From Candidatus Fermentibacterota bacterium (GTDB taxonomy: Bacteria > Fermentibacterota > Fermentibacteria > Fermentibacterales > JCC-6), in NCBI GenBank assembly GCA_014728175.1, contig WJMA01000054.1, forward strand, positions 1-64,000: a stretch of DNA of 64,000 bases, in the 5' to 3' direction. This document shows, in pieces, positions 18,257 to 30,167 of this stretch (the first letter of the stretch is position 1; each line of letters starts with the position of its first letter). The position numbers were made by a program, and so were the translations under genes. Under the pieces are notes generated by a model. That model did no database searches. It was not told the origin of the DNA and saw nothing but the letters and a program-made list of their open reading frames with translations.

Positions 18257-19399
18257 ATGACCGTTCCCTTTCTCGATCTCAAGGCCCAATACGAGCAAAT
18301 CGAGAAGGACATACGCAGGGAGATAGATGAGGTCCTGAAAACCACCGGCTTCGTGCTGGGGCCCAAGGTGGAAGCCTTCGAGAACAGCATGGCCGAGCTC
18401 TGCGGCACCAAGCACTGCGTGGCGGTGAACAGCGGTACGGCGGCCGTTCACTCCATCCTATGGGCATCGGACATGCCTCCGGGCAGCGGAGTAATCGTTC
18501 CCCCCAACACCTTCACCGCCACTGTCGAGCCGGTGATCCTGGCCGGCCACGTCCCCGTGTTCGTAGACGTGGAGGAGGAATACTACACTCTTTCCCCCGA
18601 AAAAGTGCGCGACTATCTGGAGAGCTCCGGTTCCCCGGGGAACGTGGTTGATCCGAAATCTGGGGCCACGGTGAGAGCGATTCTGTCGGTCGACCTCTAC
18701 GGCCAACCCGCCAACAACCATGCCCTGGAGGAGATAGCCGACGAATACGGGCTCATCCTGCTGGAGGACGCCTGTCAAGCGCACGGGGCGGAGCTATCCG
18801 GACGAAGGGCCGGCAGCTTCGGTCAGGCCGCGGCCTTCAGCTTCTACCCCGGGAAGAACCTGGGCGCCTTCGGGGAGGGCGGCGCGGTGACCACCGACTC
18901 GGACCAGATGGCCGAGAAGGTCCGGATGATACGTGACCACGGATCGCGTGAGAAGTACTACTACGAGAGAATCGGCCACAACTACAGGATGGCAGCGTTC
19001 CAGGGGGCCGTGCTGGGCGTGAAGATAAAGCACATAAAGAGCTGGAATTACAGAAGGGCCGAGGCGGCCGCCAGGTACGACCAGCTGCTGCGGGACCTGC
19101 CCGTGAAGACACCTTCGGTCCGCGAGGGCGCCCTACACGTGTTCCACCTGTACACCGTCCACATCCCGGAGAGGGACGGGTTGAGGGAGTACCTGTCCGA
19201 AAGGGGCATCGCGTCGGGACTGCATTATCCGATTCCCCTTCATCTGCAGAAGGCCTACCGGCATCTAGGCTACGAGGAAGGTGACTTCCCGGTCACGGAG
19301 TACAACAGCGTAAGCAACATCACCCTTCCCATCTTCCCGGAGATAACGCCAGAACAACAGCAAGAGGTCGCCGACGGCATCAGGGGGTACTTCGGGTAG
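18257..19399 (+). CDS. DegT/DnrJ/EryC1/StrS family aminotransferase
   Basis: MTVPFLDLKAQYEQ; LLEDACQAHGAEL; FSFYPGKNLGAFGEGGAVTT PLP lysine; RDHG. Confidence 0.96.
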   Translation: MTVPFLDLKAQYEQIEKDIRREIDEVLKTTGFVLGPKVEAFENSMAELCGTKHCVAVNSGTAAVHSILWASDMPPGSGVIVPPNTFTATVEPVILAGHVPVFVDVEEEYYTLSPEKVRDYLESSGSPGNVVDPKSGATVRAILSVDLYGQPANNHALEEIADEYGLILLEDACQAHGAELSGRRAGSFGQAAAFSFYPGKNLGAFGEGGAVTTDSDQMAEKVRMIRDHGSREKYYYERIGHNYRMAAFQGAVLGVKIKHIKSWNYRRAEAAARYDQLLRDLPVKTPSVREGALHVFHLYTVHIPERDGLREYLSERGIASGLHYPIPLHLQKAYRHLGYEEGDFPVTEYNSVSNITLPIFPEITPEQQQEVADGIRGYFG

Positions 19400-19430
19400 T
19401 TCGGAAGCGTCGCAGGTTATCAAATCAACG

Positions 19431-19463
19431 AAGCCCCGGTCATTCCAGCCGGGGCTTTTTCTT
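19431..19463 (+). terminator. Rho-independent terminator
   Basis: AAGCCCCGG-tcattccag-CCGGGGCTT followed by TTTCTT; perfect 9-bp stem. Confidence 0.9.
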
Positions 19464-19756
19464 AGGGCATTTACCTGGCAATTCCCAACAACCAGGATGA
19501 CTGGATAGACGGCACCAGGTATAACCACCTAAGCATGGCAGCCTGCTATAGAGTGGGCAATTACCCACCCGAAGAGGTTGACGTTCTCGTTGGGTGGACC
19601 AACAGTCAGAATGAAGATGAAGATATATGGTTAGAGGATGCGCTTAGGAATGATTACGATGAGATCCGTGTTGACTTGTCAGAGGAATTCGAAGGAGAAA
19701 CCCTGAAGGACCTCTGGCTGCATTTCAAGTGTAGGGGTGACTGCCCATACGCATAG
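19464..19756 (+). pseudogene. Possibly 5'-truncated hypothetical protein
   Basis: Frame open from TAG after the terminator: GIYLAIPNNQDDWIDGTRYNHLSMAACYRVGNYPPEEVDVLVGW...FKCRGDCPYA*; no good start before the internal ATG at 19535. Confidence 0.35.
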
Positions 19757-19784
19757 GCTGGGTAAAACTGGAAGAGGACTGGTT

Positions 19785-21623
19785 GTGAGACTGGCTGTAG
19801 TCTTTTGGCTCATGTCCCTGGCTACTGGTTCCGCTTCCTTCGCCGAGGAAGTTGGGCAGCACACCTGGACGGGGGGCCCGGGAGTCCCGGGCCCCGTGAC
19901 CTCCTGGGACTCGCTCTTCAGCAACAGCATACAGATGAACTACTCCGGCTGTCCGAGTAACTTGCTGCTGGGGATTGGAAAGACGCAGAATCTTGTCTTT
20001 TCGGGAATCGGGGGATGCATCTTCGCCTTCCCTGCCGACATGGACGGCGATGGGGACTTGGACGTGTTATCCTCCTTCGGAGATCCCTTCGGAACCTATC
20101 CAGTCATCTGGTTTGAGAATGAAGGCCTGGGAACCGGTTGGCACAGGCACTACATAGAGTGGGATTATCCTAGAGTCAGCTGTGCCTACCCCGGTGACTT
20201 AGATGGCGACGGTGATATGGATGTGGTTGGCGCAAATGGCTCTTCAGCAAACAGGGGTTTGGAATGGTGGCGCAACGAGGACGGCGTGGGCGATGCCTGG
20301 AGCAGGTTCGACATAGAGAATGGTGTCGGAGCTGGTTTCGTCTGCTTTGCCGATATTAATGGAGACGAGTATTTGGATGTTGTAGCACAGGACAGGGCAT
20401 CAAGAGAACTCGCCTGGTGGGAGAGCACCACCTGGCCGCCGGACTCGCAGTGGGTGAGTAACGTCATATCAAGCGAGATTGAGAATACCTATGAGCTATG
20501 CGTGCTAGATTTCGAAGAGGACAGTGACATGGATATACTTGTGGCTGACAACTATTACAGTGGCTTAATCCTCGTAGAGAACCTCGATGGCTCAGGCAGT
20601 TCATGGGAAGAGCACGTGGTAAGCGGAAGGTGCCAGTGGCGCTCAGTTCACGCGGCGGACATAGATGGAGATGGTGACTTCGATGTAGTTGCCTGCAACG
20701 ACCAGGAAATAGGACAGCCGAGCCTTGGACTGTACTGGTACGAGAACCTCGATGGTCAGGGAGAGAACTGGGAAGAGCACATTGTGTCATACGAGGTAAG
20801 CGAAGCCAGAGCGGTGTACGCTGAGGATTTCACCAACGATGGGTACATCGACATTGCCTTCATTTAGCATGTCAGCCCCAACGGTCCGCATCTGTACGAG
20901 AATCTCGATGGATCCGGTGAGCAGTGGGCGGAGCACTTACTGGGCGGTCTTGGTTTGGGCTACGACGCAGATGCCGCCGATTTCGACGAGGACGGGCTGA
21001 CGGACATCCTTGCTGTAGGATACACGAGCATCTACTGGTACTCTGTCAGCCGCTTCGACAACGGCTGGCTTGAATCTTCGATATTGGACGTGCGTGGTTA
21101 TCCCCAGTGGGACTCGCTTACATGGATCGCTACTGAGCCTTCCGGAACGGACATGTACTTCAGGGTTCGCAGCTCCAACGATCCCGAAGAGTTGGGTGCC
21201 TGGTCGGATCGCATCCAGTCCCAGGGAAGCCTAGCGGGTTACATGGACAGCACACATCGGTTCATGCAGTACCGGGTACATATGGAGTCACCTGAACGTT
21301 CCGGTACACCCTTTATCGATCGGGTCGTCTTCTACTACAGCAACCTGGGAGTGGAGGAGGAAGAGGAAGGTTCCTTCCTCCTGCAGGTTGTTCCCAATCC
21401 GTCCGCCGGTTCCGCCACGGTGAAGTTCGAACTGCTTGAAGAATCAGTAGTCGAGTTGGGCATCTACGACCTGGCCGGGCGGCTGGTTCGAATCCCCGCT
21501 GAAGGCCCCCACTCCTCAGGGCTTCATGAGATCGTCGTCAGCGATCTGCCTTCAGGTGTCTACGTCGCCAGGGTGCGGGCGGGCAGGCAGCTTGCTTCCG
21601 AGCGCTTCGTGGTGGTGAGGTAA
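19785..21623 (+). pseudogene. Secreted FG-GAP/VCBS-repeat protein with Por-like C-terminal domain, interrupted by one in-frame TAG
   Basis: Repeats such as DMDGDGDLDVL, DLDGDGDMDVV, DINGDEYLDVV, DIDGDGDFDVV; TAG at 20865-20867, then the same frame continues HVSPNGPHLYENLDGSGEQW...DFDEDGLTDILAVGY to the tail NPSAGSATVKFELL...LPSGVYVARVRAGRQ. Confidence 0.8.
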
Positions 21624-21727
21624 AGGCAGAGCCACCAAGCCTCTAGACCAGCTTATCTTTCAGCAGGATGGTTTTTTAGACCCTTCTCTATATCCCCTCG
21701 GGCGATTCGGACTAGCAAAGGCCTGCT

Positions 21728-22099
21728 CTAGCGATTGTAAACGAAAGTGTGCTCCAGTATCCAGAGAGCGACGGTCTCCGAGGGGACGTCCCGCTGCAGC
21801 TGAGACAGAGCGTTGAACATGTCCTCTCTCCGCAGAACCAGGCAGGCGGTCGGGATGTACACCCGGAGCTCCATCACCGGCCAACCGGCGACCACGCTGT
21901 CCGCGTAGAGGAAGAACGCGCCGCCGTAGTGCTTCAGGAGCGAGTCGCCTTCCGATAGAGACCCGCTCATGTGGACCAACAGCACGGTATCGGCGGCGGA
22001 CGCCGAGTCGGCGGGTATGCCCCCGGAGCGGAGGTCGTCCAGAAAACTCGGCCAGGCCAGGGCGGTCAGCATAATTGCGATGATTATCGAGGATCTCAC
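21728..22099 (-). CDS. Hypothetical small secreted protein
   Basis: GTG start preceded by AAGGGAG; N-terminal VRSSIIIAIMLTALAWP. Confidence 0.45.
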   Translation of the reverse strand: MRSSIIIAIMLTALAWPSFLDDLRSGGIPADSASAADTVLLVHMSGSLSEGDSLLKHYGGAFFLYADSVVAGWPVMELRVYIPTACLVLRREDMFNALSQLQRDVPSETVALWILEHTFVYNR

Positions 22100-22259
22100 C
22101 CGGCTTCTCCCTTGCTGATCGAATCGGCTCTGGCGCTCGTGCACCCGCTGATACAGCAATGTCAACCAATAACACAGCCCCAGAAGCATGGGAAGTGCCG
22201 TACGCGCTACAAGCCGCTGCTTGTTGAGACAATCCCCTTCTGGTTCTATATTCGTTGCT

Positions 22260-22745
22260 ATGGCATCGAAGACGGTTCTCTCGATCTTGATTTTGATGGC
22301 GACGCTTGCCGGGAGCTCGGGGAGAAACGAGCTCGTGGGACTCGCAGAAAGCCTGCAGAGCATAGATCGTGAGGTTTGTGGACTACTGGACGCGTACCTG
22401 GAGGCGGTACCCGAGTGCCCTCCGAGGGAAGACACGCCGATCCGGTTGTGGCAGCTAGATATGGCCTGGTTGAGAGTGAACTCCGTGCTGGCCGAGCAAC
22501 TACCTTCGATAAGGGCTCCGGGCAGAGGGGACATCGATTCGCTGTGTGCGGAATACAGGACGGCATGCGTCAGGCTGGTGGACCATTATCAAAGCATCAT
22601 GCAGGCATACCACGCCGACGTCCTGCCGGACAGCATCAGTGCGGTAGAGTTGGAGATCGGGCTTCTCGAGCTGGACAGCAGTTACATCTTGGTAGAGAAC
22701 CAACTGTGCAGGCTTATCGCAGAAGCGGAAGAGGGTCAGGAATGA
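22260..22745 (+). CDS. Hypothetical small secreted protein
   Basis: [21 protein letters not shown] signal; overlaps the pdxS start by ATGA. Confidence 0.5.
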   Translation: MASKTVLSILILMATLAGSSGRNELVGLAESLQSIDREVCGLLDAYLEAVPECPPREDTPIRLWQLDMAWLRVNSVLAEQLPSIRAPGRGDIDSLCAEYRTACVRLVDHYQSIMQAYHADVLPDSISAVELEIGLLELDSSYILVENQLCRLIAEAEEGQE

Positions 22746-23632
22746 GCAATAGAGAAACAGGGACGTTCGAGGTTAAGAGCGGTCACGCCCAGATGCTGAA
22801 GGGCGGAGTGATAATGGATGTGGTTACTCCCGATCAGGCGATCATCGCCGCCGAAGCCGGAGCGGTTGCGGTGATGGCTCTGGAGAGGGTACCCGCAGAC
22901 ATCAGGGCCCACGGGGGCGTGGCCAGAATGTCGGACCCGGAGGTGCTCGCCGCCATACAGGAAGCGGTTACCATTCCGGTGATGGCCAAGTGCCGTATCG
23001 GTCATTTCGTCGAGGCCCAGGTCCTGCAGGCCCTGGAGGTGGACTTCGTGGACGAGTCGGAGGTCCTTACCCCCGCCGACGAGAGCAACCACGTGAACAA
23101 GTGGGATTTCGAGATACCCTTCGTATGCGGAGCAACCAGTCTGGGAGAGGCTCTTCGCAGGATCGGGGAGGGGGCGGCGATGATACGAACCAAGGGCGAG
23201 GCCGGCACCGGCAACGTGGTGGAGGCCGTAAGACACGCCCGCTCCGTCCTCGACGACATAAGGAGGCTTCAGTCCACTCCCCCAGAGGAGCTGATGACCA
23301 CGGCCAAGAACATGGGAGCCCCCCACCACCTGGTTGAGTACGTGCACGAGCACGGCAAGCTGCCGGTGGTCAACTTCGCCGCCGGAGGTATAGCCACCCC
23401 CGCCGACGCGGCCATGATGATGCAGCTGGGCATGGACGGGGTTTTCGTGGGAAGCGGTATCTTCAAGAGCGGCAATCCAGAGAAGAGAGCCAAGGCCATA
23501 GTGCAGGCGGTAAGCCAGTACGACCGGCCCGAGGTCATCGCCGAGGTTTCCAAGGGCCTGGGAGTTGCGATGGTCGGCATCAACATCTCCGAGATACCTC
23601 CCGAGGAGAGAATGGCTGAGAGAGGCTGGTAG
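22742..23632 (+). CDS. pdxS: Pyridoxal 5'-phosphate synthase subunit PdxS
   Basis: [36 protein letters not shown]-like block; [54 protein letters not shown]. Confidence 0.98.
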   Translation: MSNRETGTFEVKSGHAQMLKGGVIMDVVTPDQAIIAAEAGAVAVMALERVPADIRAHGGVARMSDPEVLAAIQEAVTIPVMAKCRIGHFVEAQVLQALEVDFVDESEVLTPADESNHVNKWDFEIPFVCGATSLGEALRRIGEGAAMIRTKGEAGTGNVVEAVRHARSVLDDIRRLQSTPPEELMTTAKNMGAPHHLVEYVHEHGKLPVVNFAAGGIATPADAAMMMQLGMDGVFVGSGIFKSGNPEKRAKAIVQAVSQYDRPEVIAEVSKGLGVAMVGINISEIPPEERMAERGW

Positions 23633-24222
23633 TGCCGGTAGAGGTGGGCGTTCTGGCTCTCCAGGGCGGTGTGGAGGAGCACATGGCCTCCCTCCGTCGA
23701 CTGGGTGTGACGCCGATTCCGGTCAGGCGGCCGGAGGACCTGGAGCAATCAGGATCAATCATTCTTCCCGGAGGCGAGTCCACCACGCTCATCAGGCTGA
23801 TGCAGCGATGGGAACTGGTCGAGCCCGTTCGCCGCATGGCCCGAGCCGGAGCCTCCATATGGGGAACCTGCGCCGGCGCGGTCCTGCTGTGCAAGAAGGT
23901 GACCGAGCAAGAGCACGATCTGCGGCAGGAATGTCTCAACATCGTGGACGTGCACGCGGTAAGGAATAGGTTCGGCCGCCAGAGGTACAGCTTCCGAGAG
24001 GACCTGGCGGTCAAGGGCCTAGACGAAGCCTTCTCGGGTATCTTCATAAGGGCGCCCCTATTCGAGCCCCTGGACGAAAATATAGAAGTGCTCTCCCGGG
24101 TCGAGGAGGGAGCGGTTTTCCTCAAACAGGGAAACGTATGGCTCTCCTCGTTTCACCCCGAGCTGTCCGGAGACGATAGGATACACGAGCTCTTTCTCAG
24201 GGAATCGGGAATTGACTTTTAG
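23632..24222 (+). CDS. pdxT: Pyridoxal 5'-phosphate synthase glutaminase subunit PdxT
   Basis: VGVLALQGGVEEHMASL; IILPGGESTTLIRL; WGTCAGAVLL; SSFHPELSGDDRIHELFL; GTG start. Confidence 0.96.
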   Translation: MPVEVGVLALQGGVEEHMASLRRLGVTPIPVRRPEDLEQSGSIILPGGESTTLIRLMQRWELVEPVRRMARAGASIWGTCAGAVLLCKKVTEQEHDLRQECLNIVDVHAVRNRFGRQRYSFREDLAVKGLDEAFSGIFIRAPLFEPLDENIEVLSRVEEGAVFLKQGNVWLSSFHPELSGDDRIHELFLRESGIDF

Positions 24223-25078
24223 GGCCGACATCCGGTGCGTGGATTGCTTCGACAAGGGGCTGTGGTCGTTCGTAGAGAGGGGCGGCCTGGACGAGCAACG
24301 TTCCAGGGAAGTTTTCGAGCGGGCGAGGAACATGGTTCTGCCCCGTTTGAAGAGCTACCCTCCACCTATCGCCGGCGCTACGGCGTACGTGTTCCTGCGG
24401 GAGACTTTCCAGGGTAGGGACATATTTGCGAGGGACAAGAGGATCTTCACTTCCTCGCTTCTGGAGGAGCTTCCCCGCATTAGCGCAAATTTACGCAAAC
24501 ACTCCGCGCCTGAGAGCGAGGCCCTCAAGGCCTCAGCATGGGGCAACATGCTGGACGTAGGTCAGGGAAAGCCTCTTCCCGATCTCCAGGAACTGACGGA
24601 GTTACTCTACCGACCCATGCGCATGGACGACGTACGATCTTTCCTCGAGAAGCTGTCCGGAGCGAGTACTCTTCTGATACTGGGGGACAACGCGGGAGAA
24701 ACGGTCCTGGACCGCCTCTTTCTGGAGATCGCCCGACCCCGGGCGGACGTGTACTACACGGTAAGGCCTCAACCGGTGATGAACGACGCAACGGGTAAGG
24801 ATGCCCGGCACGCAAGCCTCCATAGGTTCTCTACGCTGGTCAACACCGGTCTTGACGCCCCCACGGTTCATCCCGATCTGGTCGACGACAAGCTCAGGAA
24901 CCTATTTAAGTCCGCGGACCTGATTCTCTCAAAGGGTCAGGGCAACCTCGAGGGATTGATGGGAATACGTGACCCCAGGCTATACTTCTCCTTCGTGGTC
25001 AAGTGTCCCCTGATGTCCGAGGTTACGGGATTTCCCGAGGGCCAGGCCGTATTCGCATCTAGTATGGAATTAGGTTAG
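24212..25078 (+). CDS. DUF89/ARMT1-like damage-control phosphatase family protein
   Basis: RCVDCFDK; LLILGDNAGETVLDRLFLE; TVRPQPVMNDAT; LILSKGQGNLEGLMG. Confidence 0.85.
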   Translation: MTFRADIRCVDCFDKGLWSFVERGGLDEQRSREVFERARNMVLPRLKSYPPPIAGATAYVFLRETFQGRDIFARDKRIFTSSLLEELPRISANLRKHSAPESEALKASAWGNMLDVGQGKPLPDLQELTELLYRPMRMDDVRSFLEKLSGASTLLILGDNAGETVLDRLFLEIARPRADVYYTVRPQPVMNDATGKDARHASLHRFSTLVNTGLDAPTVHPDLVDDKLRNLFKSADLILSKGQGNLEGLMGIRDPRLYFSFVVKCPLMSEVTGFPEGQAVFASSMELG

Positions 25079-25089
25079 CGGAGGTCGGA

Positions 25090-25497
25090 ATGCCCATTTA
25101 CGAGTACTACTGCAGCAAGTGCAACATGATTTACCAGTTTCTGGTCCGCAGGATGGACGAGGAACCCAGCCCCGAGTGCCCCAAGTGCGGCTCCGAAGAG
25201 CTGGAGCGAGTCATGAGCACTTTCTCCACCACCCGGAAATCGACCGGAGATATATCCGACATGGTGGACGACCCGGAGCTGGCTGGCATCGACGAGGACG
25301 ATCCCAGGTCGATGGCCAGGGCCATAAGGCACATGGCTGACGAGATGGGCGAGGATCTGGGACCCGAGCTGGAGGAAGCCATATCCAGGCTGGAGGCCGG
25401 CGAGGACCCCGAAAAGATCGAGCGGGAGCTGGAGGAGGCCGGCTTCGGAGAGGAGATGGGAGCTCCCGGCCGGGATCCAGGATTGTACGAAGCCTGA
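25090..25497 (+). CDS. FmdB family zinc-ribbon protein
   Basis: MPIYEYYCSKCNMIYQFLV...SPECPKCGSEELERVMSTF. Confidence 0.9.
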   Translation: MPIYEYYCSKCNMIYQFLVRRMDEEPSPECPKCGSEELERVMSTFSTTRKSTGDISDMVDDPELAGIDEDDPRSMARAIRHMADEMGEDLGPELEEAISRLEAGEDPEKIERELEEAGFGEEMGAPGRDPGLYEA

Positions 25498-25745
25498 CCG
25501 ACACATTGCTGTACCCTCTGCGTCAAACTGACTCAAGGCGAATGGCCGCCGGCAGATCGCGGCCAAGTGTTCGTCGTTGCCTTAGCTCGTAATGCATAAA
25601 ATGACAGCCAGTTAAGTTCTTCATTCGTATCGCTGCAACGATGGCAAGACGTATGCTTACTGTATAGGCAGGTTCGTAAAAAACTCCCTGCGCAACCGCG
25701 CCGGGGTGAGCTTAACCGTAAGAAAGCCAGTGAAAGGAGTCCATG

Positions 25746-26045
25746 ATGGCGAAGAAGAACGTTCGCCCTATCTTCGATAGGGTACTCGTCAAGCGTCAGG
25801 ATCCGGGGGAAGAGATAAAGGGCGGCATAGTAATCCCTGACACCGCCAAGGAGAAGCCTTTGGAAGGTACCGTGATCGCCACGGGCAAGGGCAAGAGGAA
25901 CGAGGCCGGAGACGACTTTCTGAAACCCGTGGTAAAGAAGGGGGACAGAGTCCTCATAGGCAAGTACTCCGGCACCGACGTGAAGATCGAAGGTGAAGAG
26001 TACGTGATTGTTCGAGAAGACGACATTCTCGCCGTAGTGGAATAG
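25746..26045 (+). CDS. groES: Co-chaperonin GroES
   Basis: [75 protein letters not shown]. Confidence 0.98.
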   Translation: MAKKNVRPIFDRVLVKRQDPGEEIKGGIVIPDTAKEKPLEGTVIATGKGKRNEAGDDFLKPVVKKGDRVLIGKYSGTDVKIEGEEYVIVREDDILAVVE

Positions 26046-27695
<1,650 letters not shown>

Positions 27696-27713
27696 ACCGC
27701 AACCGCGGGCAAA

Positions 27714-27752
27714 AAGGAAAGGGCTGAAGCTTCCCGCTTCGGCCTTTTCCTT
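27714..27752. terminator. Likely bidirectional terminator between groEL and the AgmX-like gene
   Basis: AAGGAAAGGGCTGAAGC-ttccc-GCTTCGGCCTTTTCCTT, long stem between convergent genes. Confidence 0.8.
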
Positions 27753-27761
27753 ACCGGACGT

Positions 27762-29627
27762 TTATTCCGGAGGTACCAAGTTGAAGGGGACGGTCATCGG
27801 AAGATTGGCCGTCTGCTCGGGAGCAGGGCCGAAGTTAACCGCCGCTATCGCCGCCCGGATCGTGGGCTTCAGACCCGACAGATCCGAGGGAGCCTGCACG
27901 TTTACGTTGGTGACCGAGCCGCTGGGAGTAATATCGAAGTGCAGGGTGATCCGACCGCCCGCAGTAGGATTGCTGCGAAGCAGGTTCTCGTATGCGGTCT
28001 GAACCCTCATCTTGATTACGTTGACCCTGCGGCGGATGCTGGTCAGGTCACGGTAACCCAGATCCAGGGCCTCGCCCGAACCCGAAACGTTGAAGGATAC
28101 GCTGGCCGCCCTGTGTACCGCCTCCACCTCGCTCTCCGAGACGGTCTCGGCTACGTCGGCCACTCCTCCGCCGGCACCGACCAGGTTGTCTATTCCCCCC
28201 GAGCCACCTCCACCGGACCCGGCCAGTATTCCCTGCCCGGACTCGCCGGAGGCCAGCCCCAGACCGGAAGATGCGGCGGACTGCAGATCGGTAACTATTC
28301 CGGCGCCTCCACCGGACGATCCCGTTCCATAGGCGGCGAATCCAATACTGCTGAGCACGTTGTCGGCAGCCTCCTGTCCGGCCGCTACACCGGCCGGGCC
28401 CGCTCCGCCGCCTCCAGGCGGCCCACCGCCTCCGGAAACCTCGCCCATGGTCTCCCCGGTGGGTACGTCGGAGATAATCTCCTCCGCCACGGCCTCACCG
28501 GTCTGGGCGGGGGTTTGATCGGCCAAACTCGCAACACGGGCAGTGGGAGCCCTTCTAAGCATCTCCGACTTGCTTACCTCGGTCACCATTACGATTCGGT
28601 CCAGGACCGCACCCGTAAGCAGGGCTATGGCCAGACCTACTCCGATGATCACCTGGAAGCGGCTGGACTCTTCCTTCTGGCCCCTGAAGACAATGCCGTC
28701 GTGGGGACGAACAGCGAAGTTCCTCCATTCGTAGCGGGACGGCTTGAATTTCTCCCGGACGACCTTCTTTGGCTTCTCCTCTTTCTTCTCCGGAGGCTTG
28801 GCGAAGGTGAATGCTATCTCGGTGTCGCCGACCTTGAACACGCCGGTCACGTTCTTGTCTAACTCCCAGGTGTAGGGCTCGCCCGGAGCTTCCTGCTTCA
28901 GGAGGTTGCGCTCTATGAGGGTATCGAACGGAATTATGTTGCCCTTGACCTCCACCCCGCCCTTGATTGGCGGCACCAGGCGCAGGAGGTACTTGCCGTC
29001 AATGGGTTCCAACAGGGTGTGTATCCGGGGCAGGTCGGGATTTTCCACGCTCACCGTGTTGTACGCAGCGTTGCCGATGGTCATTATTCCCGCGTTGGGG
29101 AACATCTCCTTCCGCATGCCCCCGGTTCTCTCCACTATGATCTTAAGCACGCGGTCGTCTTTGGCCGGCGCCGCCTCCGGCTTCTTCTCCTTTACCTTCG
29201 CCGGAGCCGGCTTGGGCTTAGGCTTGGTCTTGGGCGGGGTTATGAAGCCGAAATGGATCACGAACGGACCGACGCTGATCTGGCCCTGGTCGCCCTGCTT
29301 AATGTTTAGCAAGAAGTAGCCCTCGTCGTCGCGGGGGAAGATTCCCATGCCCTTGAGGTCGGCGAAGTTGAGCTTGGAGCCGTCGGAGGATTCGATCTTG
29401 GCCTCCATCGACTCCTCCAGCCGGAGCACCCACACTCCGCGCGCGTCTCCGGGCGATATGAGGACCATGCTGTCGGGCAGGCCGGCTCCCTCGGCGACTA
29501 TGTCGTTGTTGTAGCCGCTTCCCAACCTTACGGGATCCTTGCCGGGGATCAGCTTGTTGACTACCTTGCCCTCGCGCATGACCGCTACGGCAAGAACTCT
29601 CTTCTCTGCAGGTGTGGCAACCATCAC
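27762..29627 (-). CDS. AgmX/PglI-like TonB-type protein with FHA-like N-terminal regions
   Basis: Two FHA-like blocks (PVRLGSGYNNDIV; IMTIGNAAYNTVSV), one TM (FQVIIGVGLAIALLTGAVL), Gly-rich linker, and C-terminal GRITLHFDITPSGSVTNVNVQAPSDLSGLKPTIRAAIAAVNF. Confidence 0.75.
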   Translation of the reverse strand: MMVATPAEKRVLAVAVMREGKVVNKLIPGKDPVRLGSGYNNDIVAEGAGLPDSMVLISPGDARGVWVLRLEESMEAKIESSDGSKLNFADLKGMGIFPRDDEGYFLLNIKQGDQGQISVGPFVIHFGFITPPKTKPKPKPAPAKVKEKKPEAAPAKDDRVLKIIVERTGGMRKEMFPNAGIMTIGNAAYNTVSVENPDLPRIHTLLEPIDGKYLLRLVPPIKGGVEVKGNIIPFDTLIERNLLKQEAPGEPYTWELDKNVTGVFKVGDTEIAFTFAKPPEKKEEKPKKVVREKFKPSRYEWRNFAVRPHDGIVFRGQKEESSRFQVIIGVGLAIALLTGAVLDRIVMVTEVSKSEMLRRAPTARVASLADQTPAQTGEAVAEEIISDVPTGETMGEVSGGGGPPGGGGAGPAGVAAGQEAADNVLSSIGFAAYGTGSSGGGAGIVTDLQSAASSGLGLASGESGQGILAGSGGGGSGGIDNLVGAGGGVADVAETVSESEVEAVHRAASVSFNVSGSGEALDLGYRDLTSIRRRVNVIKMRVQTAYENLLRSNPTAGGRITLHFDITPSGSVTNVNVQAPSDLSGLKPTIRAAIAAVNFGPAPEQTANLPMTVPFNLVPPE

Positions 29628-30154
29628 TGCTCACCTTCCGCTTTGATCACTTCCAGGTTCTGCAGGCTGAATCCGGCCTCGGAGCTGCTGGCCATGACCC
29701 TCTGCAGTAGGATGGCCGGTATGGCCACGTCTCCCTGGATGTTGATCTTCATGTCCTCTTCGGTGATGGTACCTTTCATCCGCCTATTGTATTCCATATG
29801 GTCCGACAGCCGGCTGGTGAGGGCCGGAATGGATCCCCCGGTGGACAGGAGCTCGTCGTTTACCGCGACTATAGGATCGCCGTCAACCACTATGGCCTCT
29901 TTGTTGACCTGGATCTCGAGCTTCATCTCCACCTTCTGCTCCACCGAAGCCTTGGGTAGGGTGAGAGCGTCACTGATCGTTATTATCTGTCCCTCGGCGC
30001 TGTAGCTCTTCAGAAGAAACACCACCAATATGGTGAACATGTCTATCATGGAGGTGAGGTTCAGCTCTACCTTCTTGTCCGCCCCTCGGAATATCGCCTT
30101 GCTCTTCCTGTAGCCCATAAGAAGGGGCAATTTCCTTTTGGTAGGAGCGCTCAT
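29624..30154 (-). CDS. ExbD/TolR-like biopolymer transport protein
   Basis: ADKKVELNLTSMIDMFTILVVFLLKSYSAEG: single TM with the conserved Asp. Confidence 0.8.
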   Translation of the reverse strand: MSAPTKRKLPLLMGYRKSKAIFRGADKKVELNLTSMIDMFTILVVFLLKSYSAEGQIITISDALTLPKASVEQKVEMKLEIQVNKEAIVVDGDPIVAVNDELLSTGGSIPALTSRLSDHMEYNRRMKGTITEEDMKINIQGDVAIPAILLQRVMASSSEAGFSLQNLEVIKAEGEQ

Positions 30155-30167
30155 CGTTCCCTCATCC

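Noticed and set aside
20865-20867. TAG recoding (pyrrolysine or alternate code)
   Set aside because: TAG is the normal stop of many intact genes here (DegT aminotransferase, groES, groEL, thioredoxin, pdxS, pdxT), so genome-wide reassignment is not supported; nonsense or error is simpler.
25498-25745. CIRCE/HrcA element upstream of groES
   Set aside because: No TTAGCACTC-N9-GAGTGCTAA-like inverted repeat found.
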